From assembly GCF_000321225.1 (NCBI RefSeq), contig NW_004450398.1:313396-377395 (forward strand): a DNA stretch of 64,000 bases, given 5' to 3'. Numbering within the stretch: position 1 is the stretch's first letter; each line of letters starts with the position of its first letter. Shown piece by piece: positions 1 through 12,494 of the stretch. The DNA is from Odobenus rosmarus divergens (taxonomy: Eukaryota > Chordata > Mammalia > Carnivora > Odobenidae). The notes beneath the pieces were generated by a model that saw only the letters and a program-made list of their open reading frames with translations, ran no database searches and was not told where the DNA came from. Both the position numbers and the translations under genes were made by a program.

Positions 1-1386
1 AAAAAAAAAAGAAATTTCTATTGGTTTAATGTTCACTGTCAAAAACGCTGCTCAAACAAATGAATCTCTTAACCTTTTAATAAGTCAGGCCACTGAGGAT
101 GACTTCAAGTCCCACAGGGACGACCGGTGGTCTCATCAAATATCCGGGGTGTCACCCATTTCTGCCACACCCCTCACCCACAAATTTTATCTAAAATTGA
201 AACAAGTCCTGATAGGCCAGGTCTATTCATAGTGTCCTGCCTGTGTTCCTCAGTTATCACTGCCCGAATGCCCTCCCCTGGTCACTATGAGCTAAATATT
301 TCTAATCACGCTTAAACACCCAACTTCCATAAATCCCAACTACTCTGGCAGAGCTAATAGCTCTAATCTCTGAGCCCCATCCCCCCACACACACACACAA
401 CACTTAGTTCATGTGAGCAGAATAACTTTGACCACAGTAGACATGGCAATTCATTTGTTAGCTTAAATGTCTCCCCACCCACCCATGGACAACAACCCAT
501 ACCTAACCAAAAACTCCTCAAATGCCTAGTACGAGTTGGGATGGTATCTTACACAATTTTGTGTTCACAGCACCTAAACAACAGTGCTTGGCCACACAGG
601 TACTCAACAAATATCTATTGGATGGATGGATGGATGGGAGTATGATGCATGTCGGTTAACAATGTACAAGAATTTGAATCTGACCATGTACTAACCCAAG
701 ATATTCTATAGAGAAATAGATAGAAATGTAGATAATTCGGATGTAGATAGAAAGAGTTCCAGGTTCAGAATATTTTTCACACTGAGTAACCTAAAAAAAA
801 AAACAAAAAACAAAAAACAAAAACAGGGAATTGAGGATTCTGATTAATAGACACCTTTCCCTTAGAATAAGGGCTGGTACAATCGATGTGTAGATGGCAG
901 TTCAATTACATGCTTAATTTTCAAAAAATATAATCTGTGTTTTTAGGAGATACTGGTCATTTTCGCCAACCTGGCTTTCTTCCCCCCTTCTGTCAGCAAG
1001 AGTGTGTCAATTTTCCTTCCGGGAACTACCTCTCTCCCATTGGATTTAATTTTTGAGAAATTATCAGTAAAGGTGGCCTGCCCTCTCCTGGCCAAGGAGT
1101 GGTCCAGACTTGCCCAAATAATATACTTTTTCCCCATAATTTGAATCATGAGCATGTGAATACAAGGCCTCAACCTAGAGAGGTCTTCACTGCCATTCTC
1201 TAGATACCCTGGAACTCCCTGGTTCCTGTCCTTCTGAGGCCTCAGACTTCAGCTTTCCAGGATGGCCAGAATGGGTTTCTGTTGCTTGCCACCCAAGAAT
1301 CCTGACGGTGCCAATGCTGGAGACCCGCCACCATGTCTTCATCCCTCCCTGAGCCCTACTCTCAATAATATCACTTGTGCATGATC
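1..1386. other. No gene; unassigned sequence with minor low-complexity parts
   Basis: Nothing coding is recognised. Small features only: a short CA run near 390, an L2-like 3' end at about 575-620 leading into a GGAT tetranucleotide run (620-638), and an A-rich CAAAAAA tract (793-824). Confidence 0.6.
793..824. repeat. A-rich (CAAAAAA)n tract
   Basis: Poly(A) interrupted by regularly spaced C; low complexity. Confidence 0.85.
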
Positions 1387-1400
1387 AGAAAAGCAAACAC

Positions 1401-1605
1401 AGGGGCGCCTGGGTGGCTCAGTCATTAGGCGTCTGCCTTTGGCTCAGGTCATGATCCTGGGGTCCTGGGATCGAGCCCCGTGTTGGGGCTCCCTGCTCAG
1501 TGGGAAGCCTGCTTCTCCCTCTCCCACTCCCCCTGCTTGTGTTCCCTCTCTCGCTGTCTGTCAAATAAGTAAATAAAATCTTTAAAAAAAAAAAAAAAAG
1601 AAAAA
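1401..1605 (+). mobile_element. SINEC (tRNA-Lys-derived carnivore SINE)
   Basis: Full-length: GGGGCGCCTGGGTGGCTCAG head, CT-rich middle, A-tail. Perfect 14-bp target-site duplications AGAAAAGCAAACAC at 1387-1400 and 1606-1619. Confidence 0.97.
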
Positions 1606-1767
1606 AGAAAAGCAAACACACTTTTATGCCACAGGCTGCAGGATCCAAAAAGGGCCTTGAAGAATACCTCATTAATCCCCTCCAAATAACACCTGGACAC
1701 AAGAAGAGCCTTCCCCAAGGCCACACAGCCAATCCGTGACAGAACTGAGGCTAGAAAAGGTCTCTGG

Positions 1768-1943
1768 GGGCACCTGGGTGGCTCAGTCGGTTAAGCATCT
1801 ACCTTCGGCTCAGGTCATGATCCCAGGGTCCTGGGATCAAGCCCGTCATCAAGCTCCTGGCTCAGCAGGGAGCCTGTTTCTGCCTCTCCCCCTGCTCATG
1901 CTCTCTCTGTCTCAAATGAATAAATAAAATTTAATAAACGGTT
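1768..1943 (+). mobile_element. SINEC
   Basis: Head variant GGCACCTGGGTGGCTCAGTC, with an AATAAATAAAATTTAATAAA tail. 16-bp duplications TAGAAAAGGTCTCTGG at 1752-1767 and 1944-1959. Confidence 0.96.
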
Positions 1944-2708
1944 TAGAAAAGGTCTCTGGAGCGCGAGTCCTCTCTTCTTTTCACTGTACCCAAATCAATG
2001 ATGCCCTCCTTACCTCGAGGAGTCTTAATACAAATATTGATATCTTGACATTTCTCAGGGATCTATCATTTATAGGGGGGAGAGGTGGTCAAAATTCAAT
2101 GTGTTCCATATACATAAGTGGTATGGCTCCTATGTACTCAAAAAAAAAAAAAGAGAGAGAGAGAAAGGCAACTATCATTAACATCTGTAGGTTTTATTAT
2201 GTGAACTTTGTCTTCAGGAGGAGAGGGGAATCCTAAATGTGAAACTGGCCTTATCTTGCCCAGTTTCCCGACAGCTCTCTGCTCTGAAATCATGTTCCAT
2301 TTGCCCAGTGATTGTTCAGATGGCATTAACTAGCTTGGTCTATAGCCCATATATTTATGGGAGTCAAGAATCTCTTCCTGAGTACCATCGGAATGGAGCT
2401 GCCTATCAAAACACAAAGCCTACTCCCTGTGACTAGCTATTTTCCTAAAGAATCTGCTCAGGCATGATCCTGTATCATTCCAGAAGAGCTGATGGCATCT
2501 GAATAGGAAAAGATGAGGGAATAAAGGAAAACTCTCTTTCTATTGGACTCAGCTGCTAGGAAAAGTAAATAGGATATACCAGCCTCCTAAATGGGCCTTT
2601 GCTTCCACTCTTGCCCCAAAAAAACAATCCATTATCAAGAAAAATATTACCCAAGCATACCATTCCATTGGTCAAAACCACTCACTGGTATATGGGTCAC
2701 TTATAACT

Positions 2709-2926
2709 GCACTGTCCAATATGGTAACTGATAGTTACATGTAGCTATTCCAATTTAACTGTGAACTGATTAAAATTCAACTTAGACAATTTTAGATAAA
2801 TTAAGAATTGGGTTTCTCAGTTGCATGAGCCACATGTCAATTGCCCAATAGTCACATATGGTTAGTGGCTACCATACTGAACAGAGCAGATCATCATCAC
2901 AGAAAGCTTTATTGGACAGTGCTGCC
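2709..2926. mobile_element. hAT-Charlie-type nonautonomous DNA transposon, partial
   Basis: Ends carry the inverted pair CACTGTCCAATA and TATTGGACAGTG, with an internal text typical of the MER3/Charlie group. An old copy, shortened internally relative to the related element at 18517. Confidence 0.75.
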
Positions 2927-2989
2927 TTAGAAGGAGGTCTCAACTCCTTACCAGGGTGTGAGAGATTCTATATGACTGTACTCCTTGCA

Positions 2990-3460
2990 ATATCTCTCAC
3001 CCCATTAAGTGCCACCTTTGTTCTTGCTCACTTGGTTCCAACCACACTGGACTCTTGTTTGGTTTTAGACCTTGCCAAACTTCTCCTGCCTCAAGACCTT
3101 TGCACCTGTGGTTCTCTTTGGCTGGAACACTCTTCTACTCTGCCCTACTATGTCTTCTTATCGTTCAGGTCCTAATCCAGCTATTTCCTTTCCAGGGAAC
3201 ATTCTCTGATCACCCTAACTAATGTATCCCGCTACCATTTTAATATTAGTGCTCACAACTACTGGAAATTTATATTTACATGTTTATTTCATATTTATTT
3301 TGTCCTCATGCCTGCAACCCCCCCCACCCCCCGCCGGCACACACACACTAAAACATAAACTCCAGGACAGCAGGGATTTTATTTATTAATTTATTTACAA
3401 CCATATCTCCAGAGTCTAGCAGGTGCCTGCCATAGAGTAAGGCTCAAGAGAAATTTCTGT
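2990..3460 (+). mobile_element. L2 LINE 3' end
   Basis: Contains the L2 3' text: CTCAAGACCTTTGCACCTGT, then the region ending in CCAGGACAGCAGGGATTTTA and a TAGCAGGTGCCTGCCATAGA-like end. Diverged. Confidence 0.75.
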
Positions 3461-4218
3461 GGAATGAATAGACTACATATAATGCAAAGACAGGCCAGAA
3501 TCCATGGGGCAATCCTCTAAAGAGAAAGCTAATATGAATAACCCCATGGGTACCACTAAAATTGAGCTGAACACTGAGCTGAAAACAAGCTGGGAAAGTC
3601 TGCCAAATACCAGCTTTCTCCATTTTACAGGATTTTCTCTACTCTGGCTGCTTTGATTAATTGCCTCACAGATCCACCCCAAGAACAACGATGATGGCAT
3701 TAATAATAATGGTGATCATAGAAATAATCGGGTACAGCACACGGCTCTTGGTGCTCATCCTCCTAAAGAGAGATGATCCACACAACAGCACAGGGTGAGT
3801 AAGGAGATCCATGAATTTTTTAAACAACAGCATCCCCAGAGCACAGGGAGGATGCTTGCCTCCCCAGTTATGCACCAAATTAGGCCACAGTTCCCCCACC
3901 GCTCCCCAAGCTTCAGAGGCTGACTCATGTTTCATGGGAAGACCTTTTTCCCATTCAAGACAGGGCAGCCAGCCAAGAGACAGCGGGCTTCTGCCTGCCT
4001 CTCAAACTCGGCCAGACACAGCCTGCATCTCCCCCACCACCTCCTTCCCCATCAGGGTGCACTGGTGATCTGAGCTTCCTGGCTCCCGACAAAGGCTTCA
4101 GAATTTACTAGACAGCCTGCAAAGCAGACAAGCTAGGGGGTCCTCACATCTTCCCTGCACTAATTCAGGATCTGGAGGGGGAACAAGGTCAGCAAGTGTC
4201 ATCTTTAAATGTTTGCCC

Positions 4219-4443
4219 TGGGACACCCGGGGGGGCACAGCTAGTTAAGCACCCAACTCTTGATTTCAGCTCAGGTCATGATCTCAGGGTTGTTGAGATA
4301 GAGCCCCATGTCGGGCTCTGTGCTGGGCATGGAGCCTACTCGGAATTCTCTCTTCCTCTCCTTCTGCCCCTCTCCTTCGCTCACACTCACTCTCTCTCAA
4401 ATAAATGAATATTTTTTTTAAAAAAGGAAGGAACATAAATAAA
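4219..4443 (+). mobile_element. SINEC, diverged older copy
   Basis: Head GGACACCCGGGGGGGCACAG; body text ATCTCAGGGTTGTTGAGATA marks an older subfamily. Duplications TAAATGTTTGCCC at 4206-4218 and 4444-4456. Confidence 0.92.
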
Positions 4444-4674
4444 TAAATGTTTGCCCCCAACATTTTGATCTTGCTGTTTAGGCTGGAAAATTAGCACCTC
4501 TGAAGACTAGGCAGAAGGGGAGTCCCTGCTGGTCCCCATCCTCTCCCTGCCCAGGTCCCCAGGTCCCAGGTGCAGGTCCTCAGAGAGTCTCTGGTTCCCC
4601 TTCCCTCCAAATTCCCACAACACTTACAAACTATATTCATCAATCAATCTCTGTCTTGTGTGATAAGCATTTCA

Positions 4675-4760
4675 TTCATTCATTCACTCATTCATTCGAT
4701 GAATGTGCTCACTATGTCTCAGGCCCTATTCTAAGCACTGGAGAGAAAGAAATGAATTAA
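4675..4760 (-). mobile_element. L2 fragment with (ATTC)n edge
   Basis: Runs of TTCATTCATTCA followed by ATGTCTCAGGCCCTATTCTA are the L2 3' end read in reverse. Confidence 0.55.
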
Positions 4761-5396
4761 GTAGATTAAAAACCATTGCCTTCCTGGGTTCACATTCTTC
4801 TGCACCCACTTTAAAACATACGCCCCTGAAAAATAGAGATATTATCTGTTGCTTTTATTATTACATATTTAGATATATAAAAGGAAATAAAGGATAACAT
4901 GTTTTATTCACCACTCAGATCTAGAAATAAGAAATCAGCACTACACAAAAAGCCCCCCTACCCACCCCATTTTCCTCCCTCCTTCCATCCCAAGATATCC
5001 ACCACCCTAACTGTGGTGGTTACCATTTCCATGGATGTCTTCTTAATCTTAATCTAGTGCATGGTCCCTAAACAGTTTATTACATTCTTTTGCCTATTTT
5101 ACATTTTGTATAGATCTTCCAAAACTCAGTGTTCCACACTACGATTTAATGCATATTGTTTCAGTTCATTTGTTTACTTGCTGCTTCTAATGCAAACTTA
5201 ACACTGAGGAATAATATCACACAGAAAAGTGTACACATCGTAAGTGCACAGAATGATGAATTTCCACAAAGTAAACATATCGGCATAATCGGCAGCCAAA
5301 TAAAAAAAGTCCCAGCAGCTGCTTTTCCATTCAGCAGTCTCCACCTAGGGTAACAAATGTCATGAGAGTTTCACCATAAATTAATGTTGCTTGCCA

Positions 5397-5626
5397 CAGA
5401 ATAGGGATCAGCGAACTATGGCAAACTACAGAATGGAGGGCCAAATCCATTCTGCCACCTGTTTTTATAAATAAAGTTTTATTGGAACACAGCCATGCTA
5501 GGTTATGTCTCGTGCATGGCGGCTTTTGCACTAGAATGGCAAAGCTGAAAGTCCATACCACCCACAAGCCTAAAACATTGACTGTCATCCCTTTATAGAA
5601 GAGTTTGCTGACCCCTATTCTAGAAC
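5397..5626. mobile_element. hAT-Charlie-type element inside L1M
   Basis: Starts GGGATCAGCGAACTATGGC, has the internal AAAGTTTTATTGGAACACAG and ends AGTTTGCTGACCCCTATTC. The same family as 18279-18515. Confidence 0.85.
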
Positions 5627-5852
5627 ATCTCATACATGGAATCACACGGTCTGTACGTCTTCGGGTTGGGCTTCTTTTACTCAATAGCCTACGAGACTCA
5701 CACATGTAACTGTAGTTTGTTCATTCTCCCTGATGTGTGATATTCCATTCCACATCTTTTAGTGTAGTTAATTCATTGTAATTATAGCAAAGTAATCCAT
5801 TATAGAAATATACCATAATTTATGTATTCATTCACCTGACAGTGGATATTTA

Positions 5853-6015
5853 GATCAGTAGTTCCAAACCAGTCTGCACATTGGAATTACCTGGAAGATT
5901 CAAAACATAGTGACGGCTATTTTCCACCCCCAGAGATTATGATTTACTTGATATGGGTTAAAGCCCGAATTTTGGAATTTTTTAAAAGATCTTCAGATGA
6001 TTCTAACATGCAGAC
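5853..6015 (+). mobile_element. MER5-type hAT element (MER5B-like)
   Basis: CAGTAGTTCCAAACCAGTCT, a GGAATTACCTGGAAGATTCA block, CACCCCCAGAGATTATGATT and a TTCAGATGATTCTAACATGC end match this hAT MITE family. Confidence 0.8.
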
Positions 6016-6654
6016 AAATTTGGGAACCGATGAATTTTTTTTTTTTGCAATTTTTTCACTATTAACTCTTCTTTATGCAATAACTATTCTTTGCATGTCT
6101 CCCTGTGCCCGTGATGTAGTTTCTTAGGATCTTAGGATCTACACCTAGGAGAGAAGTTGCTCATTTGGAAGGTATGAGCATCTTCAACTTTCCAAGAAGT
6201 TTCCAAATTGGTTTCCAAAATATTTCCACCAAGAAGACCATGTCTTGTCCATTTCTAGACCCCCAGAGATTATCACAAGTCCTGGCATGCAGGAGACACT
6301 CAAGAAACTATAGAGTGGCAAGAATTCAAAAGATAACCCAGACAACAACCTTCCTTCCAGAAGATAAATATTTAACCGTCCTGGATAGATCTGAGTCTTT
6401 CCCAGGTTCAAAATCTTGGTGACCGCGCCTGGCAGCCTCCCCTGAGACTTTTTCTACTTGTCATTTATTCAATGGACAAACATTCTCTAGCACCTGGTAG
6501 GTGCCAGGCACAGCACTAGAAATGAATGCAAAAGGGCTTCTCAGTCTTCAGAGGAACGGAGTTATGTACACGGATAATGCCAGGGCAAAGAAGAAAGGGA
6601 TTTTCACAAAGACTCTGTGGGCTGGGGGAAGAAACATAAACCCTGAAGTGCCCA

Positions 6655-6800
6655 AAGGGGTCCTCGTTCTGCCACTTTCCAGCCGTATGACTTTGAGCAA
6701 GTTACATAGCTTTTCCGAGCCTCGGCTTCCCCATCTGTAAATAAAGGGAATGATGCTTTCCTTGTGGAACGACCATGAGGATTGTAAAGCCAAGACCTAC
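6655..6800 (+). mobile_element. MIR SINE
   Basis: MIR core TATGACTTTGAGCAAGTTAC then CCTCGGCTTCCCCATCTGTA. Confidence 0.85.
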
Positions 6801-7057
6801 GTGGTTCACACTCATCATACAAGAAGTAGAGACAAAGTGCTTTAAGGATTTGAGATGGGGGAAGCTCTTTCACCAGGGAACATCCAAGAAGGAAGTGGCA
6901 CTTGAACTTGGCCTGGAAAGCCAATGGTGGGTTCTGGACACAGTGGCGCAGGGGAAGTGAAAGTCCCCAAAGTAAGCAAAGTCACCGATGCCGGAAAGCC
7001 AAGTGTTCTTCAAAAAGTACTTGAGTATTCGGCTTTGACCTGTGCCACCCCTGTTCT

Positions 7058-7148
7058 GCCCTCCAGGGGACATCTGGCAATGTTGGGAGACAATTTTGGT
7101 TGTTACAACTTGAACGATGCAAATGGTACCCAGTGGCTAGGGTCCAGG
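7058..7148 (+). mobile_element. MER5A (hAT-Charlie) 5' fragment
   Basis: GGGGACATCTGGCAATGTTG and GGAGACAATTTTGGTTGTTA are MER5A text. The copy is cut by a SINE fragment on the right. Confidence 0.8.
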
Positions 7149-7149
7149 C

Positions 7150-7215
7150 CTGGACCCCAAGATCATGACCTGAGCCAAAAGTAGATGCTTAATCGACTGA
7201 GCCACCCAGGTGCCC
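7150..7215 (-). mobile_element. SINEC head fragment
   Basis: Only the tRNA-related head remains: AGATCATGACCTGAGCCAAA through GAGCCACCCAGGTGCCC. No tail and no clear duplication. Confidence 0.88.
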
Positions 7216-7219
7216 TACT

Positions 7220-7345
7220 ATTACCATTTATTGACCATTTACTATGTGCTATGTGCTGTGCACCTAACATGCATCATCTCATTCTGTCCGGAGAGCAACA
7301 CTAGAAGGTAGGCGACATTTTAAGGACAAGAAAATAGGCTTCATG
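7220..7345 (-). mobile_element. MIR SINE fragment
   Basis: CATTTACTATGTGCTATGTG followed by a CATCATCTCATTCTGTC-type block is MIR in reverse. Confidence 0.65.
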
Positions 7346-7769
7346 AGACCAAGCCCACCTGGCTGCCAAATCCTGGCCGAGGGAATAAACTCTGCCCACC
7401 CTATACCGCCCCTCCCCAAAAAAGCAGTCACCTCCTAAGTGAGACTGGCAATCAGCCAGGTTCATTTTTTTTTTTTTTTTTGGCCTGAAAAATTCAGGGT
7501 TTGTTCATCTGATTCCAAATCAGTTGGGAAAATTTTCTTATTATCATCTGTGTAGCACCTTGTAGAATGCCTTGCACACAGTAGGTGTTCACCTAAACAT
7601 GATCACCTCCCAAGACCTCCCTCCACACACCATTACCCTGGAGGTGAGGGCTTCTAACACAGGAATCTGGGGAGGACACACACATTCAGTCCACGACGGT
7701 GCCCACGGCAAGTATCATTCTCACAACTGGGCGGGGGGCAGGGGCTGAAAAGTACTGGTGAGCAAGGGC

Positions 7770-7930
7770 TCAAAACCCAGAACTTACATCAAGCAGCCCA
7801 AAGACCTGGGTTCGCACCCTGACGTCGGCTCCCACGGTCTGTGGGCAGATCCTTGAGTCTCTCTGGGCCTCAGTTTCCCCTTCCTGCCTCATGGGGCTGT
7901 TGTCCTGAGCCTTCAGATCACAAGGATGAC
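7770..7930 (+). mobile_element. MIR SINE
   Basis: AGACCTGGGTTCGCACCCTG and CTCTGGGCCTCAGTTTCCCC are MIR core text. Confidence 0.8.
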
Positions 7931-8439
7931 ACAACAGCACAGCGCCAACACAGGATGGTGGGGGGCGGGGGGGAGGGTGCTTCCTTCCTTCCCCGCTGGC
8001 TGGGGTGAGCCTGGCCAGAGCAGGCAAGGCAGACAGGGGCCCAGCCCTCAGGAATTAAGTGTAGCCGTGGCCAGAGGCCTCCATGCTGGGAGCACCGATA
8101 TGCACATCGCCACAGGGACCACTGATCTCATCCTGCCTTCACAGCTCGACTCTCATTTTAATTATTCTCACAAGGCCCGAGGCTCTGGCCCACTGGGTGC
8201 CCCGTCTCAGCCGTGCTGGAAGACCTAACTCCCTGGCAGAGACAGGCCAGCTCCGGCAGGTATGTGTGATCACACCTGACAGCCGCCCAACGTGCAGGGC
8301 TCAGCCGAATCCGGACTTACTGTGAGGAACACGCTGTTTCCCGGGGAAAGTTCCATTTGCTATGTGCTTCCTTATAGGCTGCTCTTGGTGGGGAGCATGG
8401 GCTCTGGTTTTGAGACTATTTTGAAATATAAGGATGTCA

Positions 8440-8890
8440 CCATTCTTCCCCTTCTTTCTCCTTCCTCCTCCTTCCCTCCTCACTCGGAAAACTCCCTATT
8501 CGACCTTCAGGGTTTGGTTCCCAGGCCCTCGTTTTTCCCTTTAGCCTTATTTCTGGTCACTCCACTGTTCCACAGACACACTTAACTGCATCGTGCCTCT
8601 GGGCCTTGGTCTCTGCTGCCCCCTCTACTCTCAGGCATCACCAGCTCATCCCCCAACCAATTCCTCCTCATCTACCAACGCTCAGCTCAGGGGTCACCTC
8701 CTCCAAGAAGCCCTCCCAGACTACCTTCTGCTTCAACCTATATGCTCCTTCTCTGGGCTTCCTTGTATAATGTCATTTATCAAGTTGGAAACTGTCCATT
8801 TCCATGCCCGATGCACCCAAGACACCACCACCTCATTTTCACCCTACTCAGAGGCTGACACATAGCAAATGCTCAGCTGAGCAAGGAATG
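8440..8890 (+). mobile_element. L2 LINE 3' region
   Basis: GGGGTCACCTCCTCCAAGAA then CCCTCCCAGACTACCTTCTG and a CATAGCAAATGCTCAGCTGA end. Open frames here are L2 text, not a host gene. Confidence 0.7.
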
Positions 8891-9009
8891 AATCTTGGGA
8901 GCTGACTACAGACTTATTATAAAGGCAAAGGGACATACTGAGAGCAGGGAAAGACCCACATCAGAAGCGGGCTGGCTGGGGAAAATGCCATAAAGCCCGA
9001 GCACAGCAT

Positions 9010-9500
9010 CAAAGCCCTGCAATGACCTGGCCCCCCATCCTGTCCCTCCCCCTTGTCAGTCTTAGAGCATTTATATTTCCACCACTGGGGTCACTGTTCC
9101 CTGCCTGCATGCCTTTGCACATGCTGTCCCCTCTCTCTAAAATGCCTCCCCTCAAAATGCTCTCCACTTTCCATCTGCCTGTCAGACTCCTATACATATC
9201 ACAGGACCCTGCTAAAACATCTCCTCTTCTTCCAGGAAGCTTTCTGTGATTCCCTTCCCCATTTCTTTGTACTGTACTTGGCCTTGCAAGTATCCGGCTT
9301 AAAGCCTCTGTCACACTACATAATGGTTATGCGTGGAAGTTCTGTTGGGCCCTTTAGTGCACCCTGAGAGCAAAAACCCACTTCTTTTCTTATTTTTATT
9401 TTTTTAGCAAAAACCACTCCTTAGCCATCTGCATGTTTCTAGCACCTAACCCAGCGCCTGGCACAGAGTAGGCCCCCTGCAGACAGCCATCCAATTAATA
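9010..9500 (+). mobile_element. L2 LINE 3' region
   Basis: Begins CCCTGCAATGACCTGGCCCC, has GCATGCCTTTGCACATGCTG and ends in AGCGCCTGGCACAGAGTAGG, in L2 order. Confidence 0.8.
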
Positions 9501-9529
9501 AATGTCTTGCCCTCCACAGGGTGACCTCT

Positions 9530-9665
9530 AAGGGAGACTTGGAACAAACTCACCTCCCTTTTCTATGTCTTGGTTTCCTTCTCCACAAAATGGTGGTGCC
9601 AGGTTGTCGTCTGAATTGAACTTGACAATGTGTCTGGCCTATAGTATGTGTTCAATAAAAGTTAG
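9530..9665 (+). mobile_element. MIR SINE, diverged
   Basis: CTTGGTTTCCTTCTCCACAA, then TGTCTGGCCTATAGTATGTG with a TTCAATAAAAG end. Confidence 0.65.
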
Positions 9666-10084
9666 ATCACGTTACCCTCCAGCTGGGTCAACCCTTCAAC
9701 GATTGTCAAAGATCTGATGTCAGTGAATTACTGTTATTAAAGCTGGAGTCTTGAAGGGGTAGGAAATAGGAGATAAGGGGCTATTTGTTCAATAAATGAT
9801 TAAAACATTGCCATCACAGCAGGAAGCAAGGGGAAGGAGAGTCAAGGTTAAAAGAACGGTTCTCTTAGAGATCCCACAGCCTAAGTGCACTCCTCTTGCC
9901 CCACCCCTAAACTTACAGCCCCAGGGCAGCTAGAGCCCAGCTCCACTCATCCCGTATGCTATCTTCGAAGCATAAGCCATCCCCAACCGTGTGGCTCAAA
10001 AGGCAGGACGATAACAAAAGGCATATGGGGAGAAGTCCACGGCAGCCATCCTGTCCCCATCCGTCTTCCCCACACACAACATCC

Positions 10085-10260
10085 AGCCACGCGTCCTTCC
10101 AGGGCTTCCTTATTCAAATACACATAAATTCAAATATATGGTCTTATCCCCTCTATTTCTGATGCTGTTCTGCACCCTGGTTCTTCCCATTTAGCGTGTC
10201 ATTCTGGGGACCTTTCCATCTCAGGCTACAGAGATCTCCTGTTTTCTCTGTTACACCTGC
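10085..10260 (+). mobile_element. Old L1-like fragment
   Basis: CTGATGCTGTTCTGCACCCT and GGGGACCTTTCCATCTCAGG resemble an L1M segment. The assignment is tentative. Confidence 0.4.
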
Positions 10261-10369
10261 AGAATGTGCCACGGTGCGGACCCAACCCAGCTTCTTTAGC
10301 CTGCTCGCTATTGATGGAACGGCGTACACTTCTGGCCTAAAGGAACCCTCCAGAATCAAAATTCTGACT

Positions 10370-10880
10370 GTTTCTCTCCTGCGTAAACCCCTTCTGTGGA
10401 TTTCCCCTGCTCTCAAGCAAAACGCCAGAATCTCCCCCACGGCCTCTGAGACCTCTCCAGGTGTTCGAGCTTACCTCTCTGTGTCCCCTCCACTTTCTCT
10501 GCTCTGGCCACACGAGGCTCCTGTCCTCTCCTCCAAAGACCCAGGCCACTCCCTGCCTCCAGGCCCTCCCGTCCAATACCCTGGGCCCAGATTGCTTGTC
10601 CACCCTCTCCCTTCCCTTGGTTGGCCTTTCCTCCGGGGCCTCCAGTTCTCAGCTCCAGCAGCGATTCCTGGGGGGAAAGCATTCCTTGACCTTGATCAAA
10701 GGCCCCCACTCTCCACAGCTCACGTTACAGATGTCATTTTACAAGGGATCGCACTTTCTACAGCTTCGCGCCTGGCCCTCCCCAGCTAGACTCAAAGCTC
10801 TGTGAGCGCAGGCCAGAAACATTCACCTTACTCATCACTGAATCCCCAGTAGCTATAAAGTTCTTGGCACTGTTTTCTTC
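10370..10880 (+). mobile_element. L2 LINE 3' region
   Basis: CTCTCAAGCAAAACGCCAGA, CTCTGCTCTGGCCACACGAG, then CTCTGTGAGCGCAGGCCAGA and CACTGAATCCCCAGTAGCTA occur in L2 order. A long plus-strand open frame here (about 197 codons) is L2-derived. Confidence 0.7.
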
Positions 10881-10884
10881 CAGA

Positions 10885-12090
10885 GATGTTTCTGGAAGGA
10901 AGGAGAGTGGTGAGAACAAGAGGTAGGGGAGGAGAGGAGGTTATTACTAAGCAAGCTCCCTGGAACAGGCACCATGATGCTAGACGCTGTCCTAGAGGGA
11001 AAGAAATGATAAAGAGAAAAAAAAAAGAAAATCCTGCTCGCAGTCTAGCTGGAGATGATCCATTTACACAAGAATGTGTAACCAGATTCAGGGCTGCACA
11101 ACATCAGAGCCAAATGCCAAATAAGCACACCAGGCAAATAAACACATAAGGACTGTGAGGCCTGTTGTGACCTATTTATAAAAGCATTTCTTCAAAGGTT
11201 CCATAAATATGTAGTCCCAAATACGATATAATTAGAAACCGTAATTCCTACTCCTGAAGGCAACCTTTGCACTTTAATATTCCAGTTTAAATGTAAACTA
11301 TCTTTATGGGGTTGGTCCTTAATCAAAAAATCATTTGAATTCAAAATAAACACCATTCTTTTCTTTCCCCAAAATTGTATTTGGAGCATTTATTTAAACT
11401 GTTGGCTTGAAGGTGAATGGGGGGAAAGGGGGGCTGGCAAGGGGATGCTAAGAGCCTCAGGAGCAGAACCAGGGGGGCCAGGGACTACTGTGTGCTAATT
11501 TGCTGTGTTGTGTGGAGCAATCAGGTCACCTCCCCCCCACCGCCCCCCTACCTGGGGACTTGGTTTCCTCTTCCACACAACTGAGCTGAATGAGATGATG
11601 GAGAAAGGGTACTCTGGCATAAGCAATGATTGTCCCCCTCTGCCCTGGTTATTTGACTCCAAAAGAGAGGAGTCTGTCTCTCGTGAGGATGAACCCCTTT
11701 TATTCACCAGCTGCTCTGAGTGTTTCCTCCTGGGAAGAAAAAAAGATCAGCCGAGGAGGTGAGGCCAGGGCCTTATCTGAGGTCTCCAGAAAGTTCTGCA
11801 GAGGTACACAACTTTTTCTCTGCTGGTGTGGGCACCCCAGAGGAAGCAGCCAGTACAGGGTTTGCTGAATTAGTGAAATGAATGCATAAATGCATAAACT
11901 GATGGATCCTGCCCAGAGAAGCCATCCAACTTAGCAGCCTCTGACAGAGAACAGGACAGCATTCAGCGCCTCCGGTCTTGCAAACATTGCTTTCTCTGGG
12001 AACCAGATTCATTATTAATCCAAGACAGTACTACTGGAGCATCTATGATGAACTAGGAAAATCAAACACTGAACAAACAAGTCCAAATAA
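10885..12090. other. No gene; no confident repeat
   Basis: Unassigned intronic sequence, AT-rich at 11.17-11.40 kb. No coding or RNA feature recognised. Confidence 0.5.
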
Positions 12091-12094
12091 TCCT

Positions 12095-12300
12095 TTAAGA
12101 CATAAATCAGATCACACTGGCCCCCCCACCTTGTAAAACCTTTCAATAGCTCCCCTTTGCAAAAATAAATTTAACATTCAAACCCCCTACTGTGGCCTCT
12201 CAGGTCCTGCCCAAATCTTCCTCTAGATAATATCTGCTCCCATTTTCCCTTTGTCCCGTGCACCCCGCTACACCTGCCCGGCTGACATCAGCCAGACCAT
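12095..12300 (+). mobile_element. L2 LINE internal 3' fragment
   Basis: AAACCTTTCAATAGCTCCCC followed by ACTGTGGCCTCTCAGGTCCT is L2 text upstream of its 3' end. Confidence 0.7.
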
Positions 12301-12494
12301 CACCAACCCTCACACTCAGCAGTCATAGAGAAAGAACAAGAATTAATGATGTAAGGTATTGAGATTTGGGGTTTTTTGTTGGGGGGCAACATTACTGCAA
12401 TAATGGCTGACTAACACAGAGTGCCGCCATTTACAAGACGTATCATCTTAGTCACTTAACCTCTCTGAATCTCAGTAGGACTTAAATTTTTTTT

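Larger units (their letters stand above)
4840..6240 (+). mobile_element. Old L1 (L1M) 3' region, interrupted by two hAT elements
   Basis: Three L1 segments (about 4840-5394, 5627-5852, 6016-6240) follow the order of an L1 3' region, for example CATACATGGAATCACACGGT, then ATTCCATTCCACATCTTTTA, then TCCAAATTGGTTTCCAAAAT. hAT elements at 5397-5626 and 5853-6015 sit between them. The left edge is uncertain. Confidence 0.65.

Noticed and set aside
5331..5705. 124-codon minus-strand frame
   Set aside because: It lies in a hAT element inside an old L1.
10196..10789. 197-codon plus-strand frame as a gene
   Set aside because: It overlaps L2 3' text and has no domain or codon pattern of a host gene.
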